DNA from: CAIUPE01 sp046092445 | Lineage (GTDB): Bacteria; Pseudomonadota; Alphaproteobacteria; Rhizobiales; Beijerinckiaceae | Direction of reading: 5' to 3' | Assembly (NCBI GenBank): GCA_046092445.1 | Contig: JBJTDR010000017.1 | Coordinates: 48,481-112,480, forward strand | Length of the DNA stretch: 64,000 nucleotides | In this document: positions 60,842 to 64,000 of the stretch, piece after piece | Layout: each line of letters opens with the position of its first letter | Position numbering within the stretch: the first letter of the stretch is position 1 | The notes under the pieces: generated by a model | The model's input: the letters and a program-made list of their open reading frames with translations, nothing else | What the model was told of the DNA's origin: nothing | Database searches by the model: none | Made by a program: the position numbers and the translations under genes

Positions 60842-62494
60842 TCACCGCGTCAGCTTCTTGTACTTGATCCGCTTCGGTATCGTTGAATCAATCCCCAGCC
60901 GACGCTTCTTGTCTTCCTCGTAATCCTGGAAATTGCCTTCGAACCATTCCACATGGCTGTCGCCCTCGAAGGCCAGCATATGCGTCGCGATCCGATCCAG
61001 AAAGAAGCGATCATGCGAAATGATCACGGCACACCCGGCGAAATCTTCCAGTGCCTCTTCCAAAGCGCGCAAGGTTTCAACGTCGAGATCGTTCGTCGGC
61101 TCATCGAGTAGCAAGAGATTTGCACCCGACTTCAACATCTTCGCGAGATGCACACGATTGCGCTCGCCGCCAGAGAGCATCCCGACCTTTTTCTGCTGGT
61201 CGCCGCCCTTGAAATTGAACGTCGAGCAATAGCCGCGCGAATTGATCTCGCGCTTGCCGAGATAGATGATCTCGTTGCCTTCCGAGATTTCCTCCCATAC
61301 GGTCTTGTTCGGATCAAGCGCATCGCGTGACTGGTCAACATAGCCGAGTTGCACCGAGTCACCGATGGTGATGCTGCCCGCATCCGGCTTTTCCTGCCCG
61401 GTAATCATGCGGAACAACGTCGTTTTACCAGCGCCATTCGGCCCGATCACGCCGACAATCCCGCCCGGCGGCAATTTGAAGGACAACTCGTCGATGAGGA
61501 GCTTGTCGCCATACCCTTTCGAAAGCCCGTCAAAATCAATGACGTTATTGCCCAGCCGCTCGGCCACCGGAATGATGATCTGCGCCGTAGTCGGCCCCTT
61601 GTCGTTCTGCTTCTGCACGAGATCCTCATAGCGCTGGATACGCGCTTTGGACTTCGCCTGCCGCGCCTTCGGGCTCTGCTGCATCCACTCGGCTTCACGT
61701 TCAAGCGCCTTCTGCTGCGCCTCGGATTCGCGACCTTCCTGAATGAGGCGCTTCTGCTTCTGCGCGAGCCAGCTCGTATAATTGCCCTCATACGGAATAC
61801 CGCGGCCACGATCGAGTTCGAGAATCCAGCCCGTCACATTGTCGAGAAAGTAGCGGTCATGGGTCACGATCAGGATCGCACCCGGATAGGTCCGCAAATG
61901 ACCCTCGAGCCAGGAAACAGTCTCCGCATCCAGATGGTTGGTCGGCTCGTCGAGCAGCAGCAATTCCGGTTGCGCCAGCAGAAGCTGACACAGCGCCACG
62001 CGCCGCCGCTCGCCGCCTGAGAGCTTCTCGACATCCGCATCATCGGGCGGACAGCGCAGCGCATCCATCGCCTGATCGACCTTCGAGTCGAGATCCCAAA
62101 GCCCCTGCGCTTCGATCTCATCCTGCAGCCTCATCATTTCGTCCGCAGTCTCGTCCGAATAATTCATCGCGAGTTCGTTGTAGCGGTCCAAAATGGCCTG
62201 CTGCTTGGCAACACCGACCATCACATTGCCGCGGACATTCAGAGAGCCGTCAAGCGGCGGTTCCTGCTGAAGATAGCCAACCCGCGCGCCATCCGCGACC
62301 CAGCCTTCGCCGACAAATTCCTTGTCGATACCGGCCATAATCCGCAACAGCGTCGATTTACCCGAACCGTTGACACCCAGAACACCGATCTTCGCATCCG
62401 GATAGAAGGAGAGATGGATATTGTCCAAAACCTTCTTGCCGCCGGGCCATGTCTTGGTAAGTCCCTGCATATGATAAATAAACTGACGCGCCAT
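60842..62494 (-). CDS. ettA: EttA, energy-dependent translational throttle (ABC-F)
   Basis: A 550-residue ABC-F protein with two ATPase domains. MARQFIYHMQGLTKTWPGGKKVL is the family start; Walker A sites are GVNGSGKST and GPNGAGKTT, signatures LSGGERRRVALCQLL and LSGGERNRVHLAKML, and Walker B LLLLDEPTNHLD and LLLLDEPTNDLD. The arm and linker lie between, and ETRIKYKKLTR-like residues end it. EttA binds the ribosomal E site and gates elongation according to the ATP/ADP ratio. The frame upstream of 62494 is not part of the protein. Confidence 0.96.
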   Translation of the reverse strand: MARQFIYHMQGLTKTWPGGKKVLDNIHLSFYPDAKIGVLGVNGSGKSTLLRIMAGIDKEFVGEGWVADGARVGYLQQEPPLDGSLNVRGNVMVGVAKQQAILDRYNELAMNYSDETADEMMRLQDEIEAQGLWDLDSKVDQAMDALRCPPDDADVEKLSGGERRRVALCQLLLAQPELLLLDEPTNHLDAETVSWLEGHLRTYPGAILIVTHDRYFLDNVTGWILELDRGRGIPYEGNYTSWLAQKQKRLIQEGRESEAQQKALEREAEWMQQSPKARQAKSKARIQRYEDLVQKQNDKGPTTAQIIIPVAERLGNNVIDFDGLSKGYGDKLLIDELSFKLPPGGIVGVIGPNGAGKTTLFRMITGQEKPDAGSITIGDSVQLGYVDQSRDALDPNKTVWEEISEGNEIIYLGKREINSRGYCSTFNFKGGDQQKKVGMLSGGERNRVHLAKMLKSGANLLLLDEPTNDLDVETLRALEEALEDFAGCAVIISHDRFFLDRIATHMLAFEGDSHVEWFEGNFQDYEEDKKRRLGIDSTIPKRIKYKKLTR

Positions 62495-62687
62495 GAAGGG
62501 AAAATCTCCGACAAGAGGGAAGGATCTGGGTTGCACCGTATGTAGCGGTCCCGACACGTGGGGGCAAGAGTGCCCTCGCCCGGCCTCACACTCAAATTTG
62601 CACGCGCACAACGGCCAAGCTGGCAAAGTTCCGATTGCAGGCACCCCCGACTCCGGTCTAAAAGATGCGGCGGGCGAAAATCCGAAT

Positions 62688-62763
62688 GGGCCTGTAGCTC
62701 AATGGTTAGAGCCGACCGCTCATAACGGTCTGGTTGCAGGTTCGAGTCCTGCCGGGCCCACCA
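62688..62763 (+). tRNA. tRNA with CAT anticodon (probably tRNA-Ile2, possibly elongator tRNA-Met)
   Basis: A 76-base cloverleaf: acceptor arms GGGCCTG and CGGGCCC, D-arm GCTCAATGGTTAGAGC, anticodon arm GACCG-CTCATAA-CGGTC and T-arm GCAGG-TTCGAGT-CCTGC, with CCA encoded. The anticodon is CAT. The GGGCC start and short D-loop resemble the isoleucine tRNA whose C34 is changed to lysidine by TilS to read AUA; the sequence alone does not exclude an elongator methionine tRNA. Confidence 0.93.
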
Positions 62764-62764
62764 C

Positions 62765-62843
62765 GCTTCGCTCCGATGGGCTATGCGTGGCTCAGCCATG
62801 CGGAGCATCATCGACTTGGGCGAAGCAGTGTCCGGCATAGCCC
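62765..62843. repeat. strongly structured stretch directly after the tRNA
   Basis: Nested arms are visible: GCTTCG (62765-62770) with CGAAGC (62821-62826), CTCCG (62771-62775) with CGGAG (62801-62805 region), and an apical hairpin GCGTGGC-TCA-GCCATGC (62785-62801). An alternative long pairing joins GGGCTATGC (62778-62786) and GCATAGCCC (62835-62843). It could be a tRNA trailer structure, a small RNA or a repetitive palindromic unit. There is no T run, so it is not a plain terminator. Confidence 0.5.
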
Positions 62844-62962
62844 GTAAGGCAGCGACGGACTGGATGAGAAAATGTGGTGCGGTTACAGTACCAAAAGCAT
62901 CAATCATCCTGATCACGCGCGATATCAAAGCACCAACGCAGCATCGAAAGCGAAACACCATC

Positions 62963-63730
62963 ATGGCTGACAGACTCAAGGGCAAAGTGGCACTGATCTC
63001 GGGCGGTGCCACAGGCATGGGCGGGGCCTCATCAAAACTCTTTGCCGCTGAAGGCGCGAAAGTCGCCATCGTTGATGTCAACATGGAAGCAGCCCAAGCG
63101 ACCGCCGCAGAAATCACGCGCGCCGGTGGTATCGCCATCGCGCTCAAAGCCGATGTCTCGAAAGCCGACGAGGTCAACGCCGCAGTTGCAGCCGCCCGCA
63201 AGGCGTTCGGCCCGATCAACGTCCTGTTCAACCATGCCGGCACCATCGTCATCAAGCCCTTCCTCGAAACCACAGAGGAGGAATGGGACTGGTTGCACGA
63301 TGTGAACGTCAAAAGCATGTTCCTCATGACCAAAGCCGTCATCCCGCACATGCTTGCCGCGGGCGGCGGCTCCATCGTCTGTACCTCCTCGATTTCAGCC
63401 GTCCTCGCAACGCCCAATGAAGTGCTCTACGACACAACCAAAGGTGCCGTGCACATGTTCGCCCGCGCCATCGCCGTCGAGTTCCGCGACCGGAACATCC
63501 GTTGCAACGCGGTCTGCCCGGGCTTCATCCAGACACCCCACGGGAACCGCGAAGTGAAGGAACTTGCTGCCCTCGGCGTTGATGTTTCCGATGCCGCGAT
63601 TGCCGCTCAGCAGGGCCGCATGGGATACCCCGAAGATGTTGCCCGCGCCGCGCTGTATCTCGCCAGCGATGACGCGGAATTTGTCACCGGCCAGCAACTC
63701 TTCGTCGATAACGGCTTCTCCGCCGTCTGA
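62963..63730 (+). CDS. SDR family NAD(P)-dependent oxidoreductase
   Basis: A 255-residue classical short-chain dehydrogenase. KVALISGGATGMGGASSKLF is the cofactor loop (TGxxxGxG-type, here SGGATGMG), VAIVDVN points to NAD, FNHAGTI is the NNAG-like motif, VCTSSISAVLATPNEVLYDTTKGA carries the catalytic serine and the Y-x3-K pair (YDTTK), and VCPGFIQTPHG follows. The substrate is unknown. The start at 62963 matches the family; the frame open upstream runs through the structured stretch after the tRNA. Confidence 0.92.
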   Translation: MADRLKGKVALISGGATGMGGASSKLFAAEGAKVAIVDVNMEAAQATAAEITRAGGIAIALKADVSKADEVNAAVAAARKAFGPINVLFNHAGTIVIKPFLETTEEEWDWLHDVNVKSMFLMTKAVIPHMLAAGGGSIVCTSSISAVLATPNEVLYDTTKGAVHMFARAIAVEFRDRNIRCNAVCPGFIQTPHGNREVKELAALGVDVSDAAIAAQQGRMGYPEDVARAALYLASDDAEFVTGQQLFVDNGFSAV

Positions 63731-63855
63731 CCGGGAGAACCAATAGCCCGGGTACAGGATAATGATCCGCTCGGGAGTTTCCGCAGTATACTTGGCGGTT
63801 TCCGCATCATTTAGACAGGGCATTCCATAGAATGGCTGATCGCTTGTTCCCGCCC

Positions 63856-64000
63856 TCACGCGCCGAGGCCCTTCGTCGGCTCGCGCATTTCCAGCCAGCC
63901 TTTCCAATAGGTGCGCCACAGCACTTCTTGCACGAATTTTTCCGCCGTGGTCAGGCTATGGCGTCCCAAAACTTCGGCCACGGTCTCCTGCTCGGTGAGG
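63856..64000 (-). CDS. C-terminal end of a photolyase-like FAD-binding protein, probably truncated
   Basis: The 47 visible codons (cut by the window edge) read, in part, RHSLTTAEKFVQEVLWRTY and WKGWLEMREPTKGLGA before a TGA. The block KFVQEVLWRTYWKGWLE resembles a segment of the FAD-binding domain of photolyase/cryptochrome-like proteins. In those it is followed by well over a hundred residues starting RPxVW; here the protein stops ten residues later. The gene is therefore likely a shortened remnant, although this rests on remembered family features and only part of the gene is seen. Confidence 0.45.
   Translation of the reverse strand, partial: LTEQETVAEVLGRHSLTTAEKFVQEVLWRTYWKGWLEMREPTKGLGA

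Noticed and set aside
63395..63919. A 174-codon minus-strand frame near the right edge
   Set aside because: Most of it is antisense to the SDR gene, and its remainder has no coherent features.
1..64000. CRISPR arrays, insertion sequences, prophage or integrase genes
   Set aside because: No regularly spaced repeats, transposase or phage-type proteins were seen anywhere in the window.

Overview
The window looks like chromosomal DNA from an alphaproteobacterium, most likely of the Hyphomicrobiales (Rhizobiales) type. The pointers are a circularly permuted two-piece tmRNA gene beside an alpha-type sspB, a candidate CtrA-type TTAA-N7-TTAA box in front of the division/cell-wall cluster, DUF2065 next to hflKC, a fused ArsR-methyltransferase regulator next to metF, and the ilvB-miaA-serB-degP-hflCK-folA-thyA neighbourhood. 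I do not name a genus. Both window edges cut through genes.

Layout. 1-3.5 kb: a cut glutathione S-transferase, a vapBC toxin-antitoxin pair and ilvB, all on the minus strand. ilvB has a classical attenuation leader (promoter, 17-residue leader peptide with Leu-Ile-Val-Val, terminator). 3.1-11.3 kb: a small secreted protein, miaA, serB (plus strand), degP, DUF2065, hflC, hflK, folA, a GNAT gene and thyA. 11.4-14.2 kb (plus strand): tmRNA, its protease adaptor sspB, fumC and two small genes. 14.2-25.5 kb: a large AsmA protein, an FAD-linked oxidase, a thioesterase, a UvrD/PcrA helicase, prmA and an aminopeptidase P. 25.5-26.4 kb: a second VapC-type module with a palindromic operator.

26.4-50.5 kb is a long minus-strand block. 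Read in transcription order it is rsmH-ftsL-ftsI-murE-murF-mraY-murD-ftsW-murG-murC-murB-ddl-ftsQ-ftsA-ftsZ, then a terminator, then lpxC-bamD-recN-ligA. Most of these genes overlap by a few bases (ATGA, TGATG or TTGA), so translation is probably coupled. The usual first gene, mraZ, is absent. Upstream lie the RNase P RNA gene and a small lytic transglycosylase. 52-55.4 kb carries metF with its probable ArsR-methyltransferase regulator (16-base palindrome at the promoter), a DMT transporter and a B3/4-domain protein.

56-64 kb is more accessory: a decaying HEPN/MNT pair (frameshifted MNT, HEPN motif lacking its histidine), AMP nucleosidase, an MgtC/DUF4010 membrane protein, a MazEF-like pair with a palindromic operator, an orphan HigA-like antitoxin, the ABC-F protein EttA, a CAT-anticodon tRNA followed by a strongly structured stretch, an SDR oxidoreductase and the end of a photolyase-like gene that seems truncated. 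I saw no insertion sequence, prophage or CRISPR array. No completely new system stands out. The most informative signals are the ilv attenuator, the tmRNA-sspB pairing with its short tag, the ArsR-methyltransferase operator, the HEPN/MNT decay and the repeated TTGA stop-start overlaps.
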